From assembly GCF_006494715.1 (NCBI RefSeq), contig NZ_CP041151.1, positions 496,001-560,000 of the forward strand: DNA of 64,000 bases, in the 5' to 3' direction. A program made the translations under genes and the position numbers. Positions 21,330 to 31,416 of this stretch are shown here, in pieces (the stretch's first letter is position 1; every line of letters begins with the position of its first letter). The DNA comes from Shewanella sp. SNU WT4 (GTDB taxonomy: Bacteria > Pseudomonadota > Gammaproteobacteria > Enterobacterales > Shewanellaceae). Below the pieces are notes generated by a model that was not told where the DNA came from, made no database searches, and was given only the letters and a program-made list of their open reading frames with translations.

Positions 21330-23177
21330 TTAGATAATGGCTGCTGTACTGCCTCGGCGTTTTAGTTTGAGGGTGGCGGTGCAGCCGCGCTCTTCATCGC
21401 TTCGATTGCTCAGGTTGAAACTACCTTCATGTTGCTTAACTATGTCGGAGCAAATTGCCAGTCCAAGCCCAAGACCATTGGCTTTGGTAGAGAAAAAGGT
21501 GGCCATCAGTTCATCGCTGGGTAGAGTCAGACCTGGGCCGTTATCGGTCAGGCTGAGATTTAATTGCTGCTCCAGAAATTCAAATTGCACTTCAATGTGG
21601 CCGCTATGGCCAGCAGGCATATCAGAGATGGCATCAAGGGAGTTTTTCAGTAGGTTTACCAGCACCTGCTGTATACCAACCCGATCAGCATGGATAAAAA
21701 AGGGTTCGCCTTTGACTTGGGTGTGAATGCGTACTTGTTGGCGCTCTAGCTCTAAGGTTAATAGGGTTATGCTTTCATCCACTAAGGTCAGTAAGTTCAC
21801 GTCTTGCATTACAGCTTGGCGGCGTTTAAGTAAGCCGCGAATGCGATGCACTACTTCGCCGGCGCGCACCGATTGCTGGTGGATTTTTTCTAACAAGGCT
21901 AAACAAGCTTGATTATCTGGGTTATCACTGCGCTGCAAACGCATGATGCCGCCTTCGCTATAGCTAGTAATGGCGGCGATAGGCTGATTGATTTCATGGG
22001 CAAGGCCAGCGCCAATTTCACCAATAATACTGGCGCTTTGTAAGCGCTCGAGGGCAACGGCTTGTTGCTTTAGTTGGCGCTCGGTTTGTACTAAGGCTTC
22101 GCTCTTTTGGCGAAACTTATATTCAATCCATAAGTGATAAATGGTGGCTATCATAAAAATTAGTACGGCTAATATGCCCCAGTGGCGATTATCATCTAGC
22201 CAGCTTTTAACGCCATGCCAATTGGTAGTCACAGCCACTTTAGGCTGTAAATCACTAAAAAGTTTAATGACGGCGAGCTGACTAATAGGTGCCGTCCAGC
22301 CCTTGAGATTAGCGCTAATGGCGGCGGGATGGTTTTCATCCAGCGCTAGCAGCGCCGCTGTGATTTGCTGCGCTAACGCTAAGTCCACTTTTTCGCTGGC
22401 GGCAAATGACCAGTTGGGATAAAGATTGGTGGAGCATTGGCAATCAAAGCCATTAGGGCGGCTCGGATTTAAAATGCGATAGTCACTTAAGCTAATCTGG
22501 CCGCGATTGGCCATATCTTCCAAAGTACATAAAGGGGTGATGGCCGCGTCCACATTGGCATCACGCACTTGATAGATTAAAGCATCAAGCGGAAAGCCTA
22601 AAAATTTTATTTGAGCAAAATAGCTGTCTGGCTTCATCCCGAGCTTATGCATTAGCCCTACTGTCGCTTGATAGCCGCCTAAGGCTTGGCGGCCGCTGGC
22701 GGCGACTATCTTGTCTTTAAGATCATACAAGGTGCGATAGTTGCTGTCGGCGCGCACAACAATGGCTGAACCTATGGCCGAGGTGCTGCCGTTATGTTGG
22801 CGCGAGCGCATAGTGGCGAGCCATGACAGCGGATATTGCTGCGATAAAGATAAATACTGGCCAGGGTTAGTGATAATAAATTGAATATCCCCTTGGTGAA
22901 GCGCGTGATTAAGCTCTTCAAAGGAGCCCGGGTGCACCTGAAAATCCACGTTAATTAGCTGCGTTTCAAGGTATGCCATCATAGGTTGCCAGCGCTCTAT
23001 GGCATCTTGATAACCCCAGTTAGCCAAAACCCCGACTTTTAAGATGACCTGCGGCGGTACTTTAGTGTTGGCCATGGCATTGCTGCTTAAAAGACTCAAA
23101 GCCAGCCATACAGCGCAGTGGCATAAGCGGGTAAATGAGCTCTTTTTGAGTGAGCGAAAAAAATAACTTACTGGCAA
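21330..23177 (-). CDS. Sensor histidine kinase with periplasmic binding domain, ThsS/TtrS-like
   Basis: Membrane sensor, probably for thiosulfate or a related sulfur oxyanion. The order is signal sequence (about 15-36), PhnD-like periplasmic binding domain (about 45-320), transmembrane helix (about 333-352) and coiled coil. The kinase core has His394 in GLAHEINQPIAAITSY, N-box NLLKNSLDAI and DNGPGL. Cys217, Cys246 and Cys248 lie in the sensor domain. The start is TTG 23177 with a poor ribosome site; no ATG in this frame precedes the signal sequence. Next to phsABC and divergent from its regulator, it resembles Shewanella ThsS more than an unrelated TtrS. Confidence 0.85.
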   Translation of the reverse strand: MPVSYFFRSLKKSSFTRLCHCAVWLALSLLSSNAMANTKVPPQVILKVGVLANWGYQDAIERWQPMMAYLETQLINVDFQVHPGSFEELNHALHQGDIQFIITNPGQYLSLSQQYPLSWLATMRSRQHNGSTSAIGSAIVVRADSNYRTLYDLKDKIVAASGRQALGGYQATVGLMHKLGMKPDSYFAQIKFLGFPLDALIYQVRDANVDAAITPLCTLEDMANRGQISLSDYRILNPSRPNGFDCQCSTNLYPNWSFAASEKVDLALAQQITAALLALDENHPAAISANLKGWTAPISQLAVIKLFSDLQPKVAVTTNWHGVKSWLDDNRHWGILAVLIFMIATIYHLWIEYKFRQKSEALVQTERQLKQQAVALERLQSASIIGEIGAGLAHEINQPIAAITSYSEGGIMRLQRSDNPDNQACLALLEKIHQQSVRAGEVVHRIRGLLKRRQAVMQDVNLLTLVDESITLLTLELERQQVRIHTQVKGEPFFIHADRVGIQQVLVNLLKNSLDAISDMPAGHSGHIEVQFEFLEQQLNLSLTDNGPGLTLPSDELMATFFSTKANGLGLGLAICSDIVKQHEGSFNLSNRSDEERGCTATLKLKRRGSTAAII

Positions 23178-23386
23178 GGGGCGACTCTATGATGACTAAT
23201 GGCCTTACCATAATTCAATCTGAGGCTAAGCCTATGTGTTTAATGTCAAAGTTTGCGGCTTTGGAGTCGCTTAATCCTTAAAACTGGGATATCACTCTCT
23301 TATTGATAAAGGATGTCTTAGTTATGCTCAGCGCTATATGGCTAGAGTGCGGCATTAGGCTGTTGAGTAACAGAATGAGGTTAGGG

Positions 23387-24052
23387 ATGAATGCTGTGAT
23401 AGCTAAGCAAGATAAATCAGCAGATGCTGGGGCGACACTTTCGGGTGAACTCTGCGCAGGCCAAGTGTATTTGGTGGATGATGATGCGGCCATTGCCGAC
23501 TCGTTATGCTTCTTATTGGAAGGCTTTGGCTATCAAGTGCAATGGTTTCAAAGTGGCGACGCCTTTTTAGCGGCGGTGGATTGTCAGCAGCCGGGCTGCG
23601 TGATTTTAGATTCGCGCATGCCAGGCTTAAGCGGCCAAGATTTACACTTGTGGATGAAGCAAGCATCAAGTCCATTAGCCGTCATTTTTTTAACCGGCCA
23701 TGGCGACGTACCTATGGCGGTGGATGCCTTTAAAAATGGTGCCTTTGATTTCTTTCAAAAGCCAGTGGCAGGCCATGCCTTGGCCGCGGCCATTGCAAAG
23801 GGTTTACTTCATAGTTGGCGTCAGCATAAGAAGTTATCTGCGCAGCAATTGATAGATACCCTGACTGAGCGCGAAAAAGAGATATTCCAGTTAATAGTTA
23901 ATGGCTATACCAATAAGCAAATGGCCGAGAGCTTGTTTGTGGTGGTGCGCACCATAGAAGTGCATCGCGCTAAGGTGATGAAAAAATTGGCCGCCACTAA
24001 TATGGCTGAACTTTTAAAACTCGCGCCCTTGCTGCATAAACGCGGCGAGTAA
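23387..24052 (+). CDS. FixJ/NarL-type response regulator, ThsR/TtrR-like
   Basis: Partner of the divergent kinase. The receiver domain has the acidic pocket DDD (31-33), phospho-acceptor Asp75 in VILDSRMPG, Thr103 in LTGHGDVPMAV and Lys125 in FFQKPV. A LuxR-type HTH follows (about 158-210, LTEREKEIFQLIVNGYTNKQMAESL). The frame is open to TTG 23303, but ATG 23387 has GAGG six bases upstream and gives 221 residues; ATG 23324 is possible. It probably activates phsABC through the palindromes upstream of phsA. Confidence 0.85.
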   Translation: MNAVIAKQDKSADAGATLSGELCAGQVYLVDDDAAIADSLCFLLEGFGYQVQWFQSGDAFLAAVDCQQPGCVILDSRMPGLSGQDLHLWMKQASSPLAVIFLTGHGDVPMAVDAFKNGAFDFFQKPVAGHALAAAIAKGLLHSWRQHKKLSAQQLIDTLTEREKEIFQLIVNGYTNKQMAESLFVVVRTIEVHRAKVMKKLAATNMAELLKLAPLLHKRGE

Positions 24053-24201
24053 TATGGTAATTAGTGCTGTAATTAAGACCGATAGTCAGCAAAGGCTTAA
24101 GCAGTCACTGACGGTAGAGCGCGTACTTACCTGCGCGAAAGATGAATTATCCCTAAGGCTATGGTTAAATTAGCCTAGGACTAGCTAAGCGGACAACCAG
24201 A

Positions 24202-25686
24202 TTGACCAAGAAATTTATCCTGGCCTTAGATCAAGGAACCACCAGTTCCCGAGCCATAGTATTTGATCATGACGCTAACCTTGTGGCGGTATCTCAGCGG
24301 GAGTTTAGCCAGATTTACCCTAAGCCTGGCTGGGTTGAGCATGATCCTATGGAGATTTGGTCGTCGCAAAGCTCAGTATTGATTGAAGTATTGGCGCGGG
24401 CTGGCATTCGTAGCCGCGATATCGCCGCCATAGGCATTACTAATCAGCGCGAAACCACTGTGGTGTGGAACAAGCACACAGGTAAGCCCATCTTTAATGC
24501 CATAGTGTGGCAGTGTCGGCGCAGCAGTGATATTTGCGAGCAATTACAACAGCAAGGCTATCAAGACCTCATTCGTGAACGCACTGGCTTAGTGCTCGAT
24601 CCGTATTTTTCTGCCACTAAACTTAAGTGGATTTTGGATAATGTTGAGGGCGCGCGCGCGCAAGCCGAGCAAGGTGACTTGTTATTTGGCACCATAGATA
24701 CTTGGCTGCTGTGGAAGCTCACTGAAGGGGCGGTGCACGCCACCGACCCCACCAATGCCTCGCGCACTATGTTGTACAACATTCATCAGCAGTGCTGGGA
24801 CCCTGAATTACTCGCCATTTTTGGTATTCCCGCCAGCATGCTGCCCAAAGTGCAAGCCTCATCGTCGGTGTTTGGCTCCACCCGCATTGGTGGTCAAGGG
24901 GTTGAAATTGCCATTGCGGGTATGGCGGGCGATCAGCAGTCGGCCCTATTTGGACAGTTATGTATTGAAAAGGGCATGGCCAAGAATACCTATGGCACTG
25001 GCTGCTTTTTACTGATGAATACTGGCCTTGATGCCGTGCAATCTCATCATGGATTGCTTACTACCATTGCCATAGGCGCCAAAGGGGAAGTGAACTATGC
25101 CCTTGAAGGCTCAGTGTTTATGGGCGGGGCGACCATTCAATGGCTGCGCGATGAGCTAGGGTTAATTCGTGATGCTCAAGATACTGAGTATTTTGCCTCA
25201 AAAGTAGCCGATACCAATGGCGTGTATTTAGTGCCGGCCTTTGTCGGTTTAGGCGCGCCTTATTGGCGACCCGATGCCCGCGGCGCATTAGTGGGGTTAA
25301 CCCGCGGCGCCAATCGCAATCATATTATCCGCGCGGCGTTAGAATCCATTGCTTATCAAAGCCGCGATTTACTCGATGCCATGATCAAAGACAGTGGCTT
25401 GCCATTAAAGCAACTTAGGGTGGATGGCGGCGCAGTTGCTAATGATTTTTTAATGCAGTTTCAAGCGGATATTACTAATACTCAAGTGATCCGCCCTAAA
25501 CAGACAGAAACTACTGCCATGGGCGCGGCCTTTTTAGCTGGCCTTGCGGTGGGCTTTTGGCAATCGACCAGTGAGTTAGATCATAAGGCCACGGCCGATA
25601 AGTGTTTTGCCCCCACTATTACTGAAAATAGTCGCCAGCAGCTGTATCTAGGTTGGCAGCAAGCGGTAAAACAAACCTTAAGTTAG
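24202..25686 (+). CDS. glpK: Glycerol kinase
   Basis: It phosphorylates glycerol to sn-glycerol 3-phosphate. The 494 residues follow E. coli Glp[16 protein letters not shown] at the N-terminus, [12 protein letters not shown], and the second FGGY signature region with [21 protein letters not shown]. The start is TTG 24202; the frame is closed upstream by TAA at 24166-24168 and there is no ATG in between. No glpF or glpX is adjacent, unlike the E. coli operon. Its stop codon overlaps the convergent unknown gene. Confidence 0.95.
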   Translation: MTKKFILALDQGTTSSRAIVFDHDANLVAVSQREFSQIYPKPGWVEHDPMEIWSSQSSVLIEVLARAGIRSRDIAAIGITNQRETTVVWNKHTGKPIFNAIVWQCRRSSDICEQLQQQGYQDLIRERTGLVLDPYFSATKLKWILDNVEGARAQAEQGDLLFGTIDTWLLWKLTEGAVHATDPTNASRTMLYNIHQQCWDPELLAIFGIPASMLPKVQASSSVFGSTRIGGQGVEIAIAGMAGDQQSALFGQLCIEKGMAKNTYGTGCFLLMNTGLDAVQSHHGLLTTIAIGAKGEVNYALEGSVFMGGATIQWLRDELGLIRDAQDTEYFASKVADTNGVYLVPAFVGLGAPYWRPDARGALVGLTRGANRNHIIRAALESIAYQSRDLLDAMIKDSGLPLKQLRVDGGAVANDFLMQFQADITNTQVIRPKQTETTAMGAAFLAGLAVGFWQSTSELDHKATADKCFAPTITENSRQQLYLGWQQAVKQTLS

Positions 25687-26000
25687 ATTTCAATATCTAT
25701 ATGGCCACCTTGACGCACTGGTGGGCTAGGCGATTCACTCGTGTCATCACTTGCAGTTAGCTTGCTCTTAGCGCGCGATTGATGGCGTCTATCTTGCTGG
25801 CGCCTGTCATATTGTCTTTGATTGGCTTTATCAGGCGCCGCAGACTGCGACTTAGGTGGCTGCGGCAAATCAACTAGCTTAGTTTGATGATCATCGGCGC
25901 TGCTTGGCGCCGTCTTACTTACCTCAGTTATCTGCGGCTTAGCCTTCATCACCGCAGTCACAGGCCTTGCTAACATGGCATAGAGACTATCTAGACTCAT
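25683..26000 (-). CDS. Small hypothetical protein, basic and Pro/Gln/Ser-rich
   Basis: A 105-residue frame with a good ribosome site (GAGAGG about five bases before ATG). I do not recognise it. The first 17 residues, [17 protein letters not shown], could form a short amphipathic helix. The rest is low in complexity and probably disordered, with PPK, a basic [19 protein letters not shown] stretch and an acidic Ser/Pro tail ending HIDIEI. No signal peptide or membrane segment is visible. It is convergent with glpK, overlapping it by 4 bp, and has no close partner on its strand. Confidence 0.6.
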   Translation of the reverse strand: MSLDSLYAMLARPVTAVMKAKPQITEVSKTAPSSADDHQTKLVDLPQPPKSQSAAPDKANQRQYDRRQQDRRHQSRAKSKLTASDDTSESPSPPVRQGGHIDIEI

Positions 26001-26372
26001 TGCGGCCTCTCTTATCTTGCCTATTTTATTATGATTAATTTCTGATGCTTAACTGGCACTCGTTAACTCTGTATCGGCCAAAGAGACGCAAGCTTGAGTC
26101 TTGTGCCGCGAATGATGATCAAACTCTAATAAAAGGGAAAATGGCATTTACCCCTAAGTTTATGGCTGGCTATCTTTCAATGATGTAATTCATCGCCAAA
26201 ATCTTATGGTAGATTGCGACCACAGATTGCACTTAAGCATCTATTTTCTGGCACATTTAGCTTTTTTTAGAATTCAAAATCCCACATTTTTCCACTCGCC
26301 AAAAACATTAATGATTTGTTGCAATCTATGCCAAGGCCGCTTGGTTACTGGCTTCAAACCCCAACGGTATCC

Positions 26373-26400
26373 TTGACAAAACTTGCCATATATCCATAAA
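26373..26400 (+). promoter_or_regulatory. Predicted promoter of the division (dcw) cluster
   Basis: Consensus TTGACA at 26373-26378 and CATAAA at 26395-26400, 16 bp apart, precede mraZ by 65 bp. Upstream, 26001-26372 is A/T-rich and holds no gene I can support. Confidence 0.6.
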
Positions 26401-26411
26401 CTTAAGTGTTG

Positions 26412-26436
26412 TGGGAATTTGTGGGTATTGGTGGAT
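26412..26436 (+). promoter_or_regulatory. MraZ operator (three TGGGN-type repeats)
   Basis: TGGGA (26412-26416), TGGGT (26422-26426) and TGGAT (26432-26436) recur every 10 bp with 5-bp spacers. This is the arrangement described for MraZ autoregulation in E. coli. The third repeat deviates at one position. The site lies just downstream of the predicted promoter, fitting repression. Confidence 0.75.
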
Positions 26437-26465
26437 CTGAACACTCTATAAAGGAATAAAAATAA

Positions 26466-26936
26466 TTGTTTCGTGGAGCGAGTTTACTCAACTTAGATGC
26501 CAAAGGTCGGGTCGCTATGCCAGTAAGGTATCGCGAGCTTTTGTGCGTTGAGAACTCTAGTGACGCGCGTGGCAAATTGGTAATAACAGTCGACATTATC
26601 TCGCCGTGTTTATTGCTTTATCCTTTAACTGAGTGGCGCAAGGTAGAAGACAAATTGATGGCCTTGTCAGATACCCAACCAGCCGAACGCGCCTTAAAGC
26701 GCTTATTACTCGGTCACGCACACGAATTGGAGTTAGATGCTAACTCCCGTTTATTAATCCCGCCAGCATTACGCCAGTATGCGCAGCTAGATAAGCAATT
26801 AACTTTGGTCGGCCAACTCAATAAATTGGAGTTGTGGGATCAAGCGCTATGGCAACAACAATTAGAGCAGGATCAGCAAGTGATCCTCAATGAACCGCTG
26901 GCGGAGAATATTCGCCTAGCGGAATTTTCACTTTAA
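26466..26936 (+). CDS. mraZ: Transcriptional regulator MraZ
   Basis: A DNA-binding protein of the AbrB-like fold that represses its own dcw operon. The 156 residues contain two SpoVT/AbrB-type repeats, starting [22 protein letters not shown] and [18 protein letters not shown]. The start is TTG 26466, with AAGGA about ten bases upstream. rsmH follows after 26 bp. Confidence 0.94.
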   Translation: MFRGASLLNLDAKGRVAMPVRYRELLCVENSSDARGKLVITVDIISPCLLLYPLTEWRKVEDKLMALSDTQPAERALKRLLLGHAHELELDANSRLLIPPALRQYAQLDKQLTLVGQLNKLELWDQALWQQQLEQDQQVILNEPLAENIRLAEFSL

Positions 26937-26962
26937 GTGAAACTAAAAAAATAGAGAAAACC

Positions 26963-27901
26963 ATGAGTGAATTTGCCCATTTATCAGTATTACTGCAAGA
27001 GACTGTCGACGGTCTGAATATTCGTCCTGACGGCATTTATATTGATGGCACCTTTGGCCGCGGCGGCCACTCAGCGCAAATCCTCAGCCGTTTAGGACCT
27101 AATGGCCGCTTAATCGCCATTGATAGAGATCCCCAAGCCATAGCCGCAGCGCAGCGTTTTGCTGACGATAAGCGTTTTCAAATTGTTCACGGCGGTTTTG
27201 GTCAGTTGGCCGATTATGTGGCTGAACTTGGCTTAACCGGCAAAATTGATGGGATATTGCTGGATTTAGGCGTGTCATCGCCACAGCTCGATGATGCCGA
27301 TCGCGGCTTTAGTTTCTTGCGCGACGGTCCATTAGACATGCGTATGGATAACAGTCGCGGCCAAACTGCCGCCCAGTGGCTGGCCAAGGCTGAAATCGAA
27401 GATATGGCCTGGGTATTTAAGACCTATGGTGAAGAGCGTAATGGTCGCCATATCGCCCGCTGTATTGCTGCCGATCGTGACGCGACTCCCTTTGAGCGTA
27501 CTAAGCAGTTAGCTGATTTGATTGCACGTATTACTAAGTCGAAAGAGCGTAATAAGCATCCTGCAACGCGGGTGTTTCAAGCCATTCGGATTTATATCAA
27601 CAGCGAACTGGATCAAATCGATCAAGCCCTTGATGGCTCATTGCTGGCCTTGGCGCCTGAGGGCCGCTTGTCGATCATCAGTTTCCATTCGTTAGAAGAC
27701 AGAATAGTGAAACGCTTTATTCGCCGTCATAGCCAAGGTGCGGAAGTGCCATTTGGCTTACCTGTGACTGAAGCCGAAATTAACCGTAATCGCACCTTGA
27801 AACCAGTCGGTAAGGCGCAAAAGCCATCGGAGCAAGAGTTGGAGCTGAACCCTAGAGCCCGCAGTTCTGTGCTGCGAGTCGCTGAGCGTTTGGTTAGCTG
27901 A
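26963..27901 (+). CDS. rsmH: 16S rRNA m4C1402 N4-methyltransferase
   Basis: It methylates the N4 of C1402 in 16S rRNA. The 312 residues begin with the family block [13 protein letters not shown], the SAM-binding motif [12 protein letters not shown], then [18 protein letters not shown]. The C-terminal [13 protein letters not shown] is also conserved. It is second in the dcw cluster between mraZ and ftsL, as in E. coli (mraW). Confidence 0.96.
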   Translation: MSEFAHLSVLLQETVDGLNIRPDGIYIDGTFGRGGHSAQILSRLGPNGRLIAIDRDPQAIAAAQRFADDKRFQIVHGGFGQLADYVAELGLTGKIDGILLDLGVSSPQLDDADRGFSFLRDGPLDMRMDNSRGQTAAQWLAKAEIEDMAWVFKTYGEERNGRHIARCIAADRDATPFERTKQLADLIARITKSKERNKHPATRVFQAIRIYINSELDQIDQALDGSLLALAPEGRLSIISFHSLEDRIVKRFIRRHSQGAEVPFGLPVTEAEINRNRTLKPVGKAQKPSEQELELNPRARSSVLRVAERLVS

Positions 27902-27908
27902 GTTGACT

Positions 27909-28223
27909 ATGGATAAGTTGCAGCAGAATTTACTGCGAATTGTGCTGCAAGATTTGTGGCAGCACAGATACGTAGTGATCTTAGCCTTAGTGGTACTGGT
28001 TAATGCCGTGTTTGTGGTGCTGATAAGTCATGAGAGTCGCCAGCTGATAAGCCAGTGGGATCAGCTGATGCAAAAGCGCGATCACTTAGATATTGAATGG
28101 CGCAACTTGCTGCTTGAAGAACAATCGCAAGCTGAACATAGCCGTATTACTCAGATTGCCACTAAGGAATTGCACATGAATCGACCACTGCCTCGCGAGG
28201 AAGTGGTAGTGAGGCAGCAATGA
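27909..28223 (+). CDS. ftsL: Cell division protein FtsL
   Basis: A bitopic membrane protein of the FtsQLB complex. I use ATG 27909 (MDKLQQNLLRIVLQDL), giving 104 residues, rather than TTG 27903. There is a cytoplasmic N-terminus, one transmembrane helix (about 22-42, VVILALVVLVNAVFVVLIS) and a periplasmic coiled coil ending in ELHMNRPLP, near the family motif. It starts 7 bp after rsmH and overlaps ftsI by 4 bp. Confidence 0.9.
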   Translation: MDKLQQNLLRIVLQDLWQHRYVVILALVVLVNAVFVVLISHESRQLISQWDQLMQKRDHLDIEWRNLLLEEQSQAEHSRITQIATKELHMNRPLPREEVVVRQQ

Positions 28224-29956
28224 GTCGACAGGCTAAACGTAAGCAAAAACCCGAGTTAATCCAATGGCGTTTGCGAGTCGTGGTAGCGTTCGTGTTGCTA
28301 TTATTTGGCTTGCTGGCGGCAAGAGCTGCCTATATCCAAGTGATTGAGCCCGATATGCTGCGCCAGCAAAGTGATATGCGTACCTTGCGTACCACAAGCC
28401 GAGAAGTGCAGCGCGGCTTAATTACCGACAGAAATGGCGATATGCTCGCGGTCAGTGTGCCTGTGCGCGCCGTGATTGCCGACCCTAAAATAGTGTTTGA
28501 TCGCAATGGCTTTGCTGACATGAGACGCTGGCAAGCGCTGGCTGATGTACTGCATCTGCCTGTGGATGACCTTGTCGCTCGGGTCAAAGAAAATCCTAAA
28601 CGCCGCTTTATTTATCTCGCGCGGCAAGTCACCCCAGCCGTGGGTGAATACATCAAAAACCTTAAGATTGAAGGCATTGCCCAGCGCTCTGAATCTCGCC
28701 GCTTTTATCCCGCCGGTGAAATCACAGCGCAAGTCATAGGCATTACCAATGTCGATGATATCGGGATTGAGGGGCTTGAGCGCACTTACAATGACTGGTT
28801 AACCGGTAAACCCACCAAAGAGAAAGTGCGCAAGTCGCGCGATGGTCACGTCGTTGAACTGCTTGATACTGTGCAAGAAGGTGAGCGTCCCAATGATCTA
28901 GTGCTAAGTATCGACCAGCGTATTCAGCAATTAGCCTATAGCGCCTTAAAGCGCGCCACTGAAATCAACCAAGCGACCTCAGGTTCTGCGGTGGTGATTG
29001 ATGTGCATACTGGCGAAGTGCTGGCCATGGTCAATACCCCATCTTACAACCCCAATTCCCGCGAAAGCTTGCAGCCATTTAGAATGCGCAATAAAGCGCT
29101 GACAGATGCGTTTGAACCAGGTTCGACCATTAAGCCATTTGTGATGGCTGCGGCGTTAGAAGCCGGTGTGGTGAAAGATGGCGATACAGTCAACACCTCT
29201 CCTGGTTGGATGCGAATCGGTGGCCGCCAAGTGCGCGATTCTAACAATTATGGCGAAATGTCACTGGCCAAAATTCTGGTTAAATCCAGTAACGTCGGCG
29301 TGAGTAAGTTGGCGCTTGCCATGCCAGTTGAGCAGTTGCTTGGCACTTATTATGCGATGGGGCTTGGTAACTATTCCGGCATTAATTTAACTGGTGAAAG
29401 CGCAGGTCTGATTCGCGAGCAGCATAAGTGGTCTGACTTTGAGCGTGCCACCTTGTCATTTGGTTACGGTTTAACGGCAACGCCGCTGCAATTGGCGCGC
29501 ATGTATGCCACCTTAGGCGCTGGCGGTGTTTTGCGACCGTTATCCATTCTTAAATTGAAAAAAGCCCCAGAAGGCGAGCAAGTATTAGACCCACATGTAG
29601 CACGTGAAGTGATGAACATGCTGGTGGGCGTGACTGAGCCTGGCGGCACAGCTAAACAAGCGCATATTGAAGGTTATCCGGTGGCGGGTAAAACCGGTAC
29701 CAGTCGTAAAGCGATTGCTGGTGGCTATGGTGATGACTATGTGGCGTTGTTTGCTGGGGTCGCCCCAGTGCATAACCCTAAATTGGCCATAGCGGTCGTC
29801 TTAGATGAGCCTAAGGGCGATCGTTATTATGGCGGTGATGTGGCGGCGCCAGTATTTGCCACTGTGATGGCCGGCGCCCTACAAATGTTGAATGTTGAGC
29901 CTATTAGCTCAGAAGAAAAATTAAAATTAGTGGCTGCGGGAGGAAAAGTAGAATGA
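28220..29956 (+). CDS. ftsI: Septal peptidoglycan transpeptidase FtsI (PBP3)
   Basis: It cross-links peptidoglycan at the division septum. The 578 residues have a short basic cytoplasmic tail, a transmembrane helix (about 18-38), the PBP dimerisation domain, and the transpeptidase domain. The catalytic motifs are GSTIKPF (SxxK), SSN and KTGTS. It overlaps ftsL (ATGA) and murE, indicating coupled translation. Confidence 0.96.
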   Translation: MSRQAKRKQKPELIQWRLRVVVAFVLLLFGLLAARAAYIQVIEPDMLRQQSDMRTLRTTSREVQRGLITDRNGDMLAVSVPVRAVIADPKIVFDRNGFADMRRWQALADVLHLPVDDLVARVKENPKRRFIYLARQVTPAVGEYIKNLKIEGIAQRSESRRFYPAGEITAQVIGITNVDDIGIEGLERTYNDWLTGKPTKEKVRKSRDGHVVELLDTVQEGERPNDLVLSIDQRIQQLAYSALKRATEINQATSGSAVVIDVHTGEVLAMVNTPSYNPNSRESLQPFRMRNKALTDAFEPGSTIKPFVMAAALEAGVVKDGDTVNTSPGWMRIGGRQVRDSNNYGEMSLAKILVKSSNVGVSKLALAMPVEQLLGTYYAMGLGNYSGINLTGESAGLIREQHKWSDFERATLSFGYGLTATPLQLARMYATLGAGGVLRPLSILKLKKAPEGEQVLDPHVAREVMNMLVGVTEPGGTAKQAHIEGYPVAGKTGTSRKAIAGGYGDDYVALFAGVAPVHNPKLAIAVVLDEPKGDRYYGGDVAAPVFATVMAGALQMLNVEPISSEEKLKLVAAGGKVE

Positions 29957-31416
29957 TGAGTTTGACTGAACTGCTCTCTCCCTGGATGACATACCAAGGG
30001 GCGCAAAGCGTTAAGCAGTTGCAGCTAGATAGCCGCAAGGTGGAAGCGGGCGACTTATTTATTGCTGTGCCAGGTCATGTAAGTGATGGGCGCCAATACG
30101 TAGAAACTGCACTAGCCCAAGGCGCGTGCGCCGCGTTAGTGCATACCGATGATGCCAAGTTACATGGCACTCAGCATCAAGGCTCTATCTACTTTTTTGA
30201 TTTAGCTAAGTATTTATCGCAACTTGCTGCGCGGCGTTATTCATTAGCGGGCAGAGCTATGCGTTTAGTGGGCGTGACTGGCACTAACGGTAAAACCTCG
30301 GTTAGCCAATTTATCGCGCAATTAACCGAAAGCTTAGGGCTGCGCGCTGCTGTGATGGGCACCTTAGGCAATGGCCATTGGGGCGAGCTGATTGATAGCG
30401 GTAATACCACAGCAGACGCTGTGACTATGATGCGCCAGTTAAGTGAATTTAGTCAGGCTGGTATAGATGTTTGCGCCATGGAAGTGTCAAGCCATGGGCT
30501 AGTGCAAGGGCGGGTGGCTGCGGTTCCTTTTGATATCGCCGTATTTACCAATTTAAGCCGCGATCACCTTGATTATCATGGTGATATGGCATCTTATGCC
30601 GCGGCAAAATTGCGTTTATTTAGTTTCCCAACGCTTAAATTCAGCGTGCTTAATCTCGATGATGCTTGCGGTGAAAACTGGCAAGAGCAAGAGTTAGCGC
30701 GCCATGTCATAGGCTACAGCCTAAAAGGCCATGCCAAGGCCGATTATCAAGTCATTAGCACTCATTATCATGATGGCGGTGTTGACGCGACAATTGCCTG
30801 GCCGGGCGGACAAGGGCAGTTAAGCTCGCCATTATTGGGTGAATTTAACTTAGCTAATTTGCTGGCGGCATTAACCTGCATGCATTTACAAGGCCATGAT
30901 ATGCAAGCGTTATTAGCAGCAGTGCCAAGCCTTAAGCCGGTGGCTGGGCGTATGGAGCGCTTTAATGCTGCTACAGGTCAGTGCGTAGTGGTGGATTATG
31001 CCCACACTCCTGATGCCTTAGAGCAAGCCCTTAAAGCGTTAAAAGTGCATTGCCGCGGTAAGCTGTGGTGTATTTTTGGCTGCGGCGGTGATCGTGATAA
31101 AGGTAAGCGTCCTTTAATGGCCAAGGCTGCAGAAGCGTTTGCCGACAAGGTGATGGTGACTTCTGATAATGCTCGCAGTGAAGATCCAATAGCTATCATC
31201 AGCGATGTATTAGCAGGATTTAGCGATCGCGGTGCTGTGCTAATTGAAGCCGACAGAGTTGCCGCGATTAAAAGCGTGTTTGCTAAGGCAGGACCGCAAG
31301 ATTTGATCTTACTGGCCGGCAAAGGCCATGAGACCTATCAAGAATACAATGGTGTTAAACATCACTATGATGAGCGTGAGTTTGCCGCGCAATTAGTGTC
31401 AGGAGTGCAGCAATGA
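29953..31416 (+). CDS. murE: UDP-MurNAc-tripeptide synthetase MurE
   Basis: It adds meso-diaminopimelate to UDP-MurNAc-L-Ala-D-Glu. The 487 residues show the ATP loop [17 protein letters not shown], and [13 protein letters not shown]. The diaminopimelate motif reads DNAR (residues 405-408, from 31165) instead of the usual DNPR; the specificity-setting Arg is kept. Start ATG 29953 overlaps the ftsI stop; ATG 29956 is an alternative. Confidence 0.95.
   Translation: MMSLTELLSPWMTYQGAQSVKQLQLDSRKVEAGDLFIAVPGHVSDGRQYVETALAQGACAALVHTDDAKLHGTQHQGSIYFFDLAKYLSQLAARRYSLAGRAMRLVGVTGTNGKTSVSQFIAQLTESLGLRAAVMGTLGNGHWGELIDSGNTTADAVTMMRQLSEFSQAGIDVCAMEVSSHGLVQGRVAAVPFDIAVFTNLSRDHLDYHGDMASYAAAKLRLFSFPTLKFSVLNLDDACGENWQEQELARHVIGYSLKGHAKADYQVISTHYHDGGVDATIAWPGGQGQLSSPLLGEFNLANLLAALTCMHLQGHDMQALLAAVPSLKPVAGRMERFNAATGQCVVVDYAHTPDALEQALKALKVHCRGKLWCIFGCGGDRDKGKRPLMAKAAEAFADKVMVTSDNARSEDPIAIISDVLAGFSDRGAVLIEADRVAAIKSVFAKAGPQDLILLAGKGHETYQEYNGVKHHYDEREFAAQLVSGVQQ

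Noticed and set aside
26141..26188. 15-codon frame starting ATGGCATTTACC upstream of mraZ
   Set aside because: Too short and with no supporting structure such as an attenuator.
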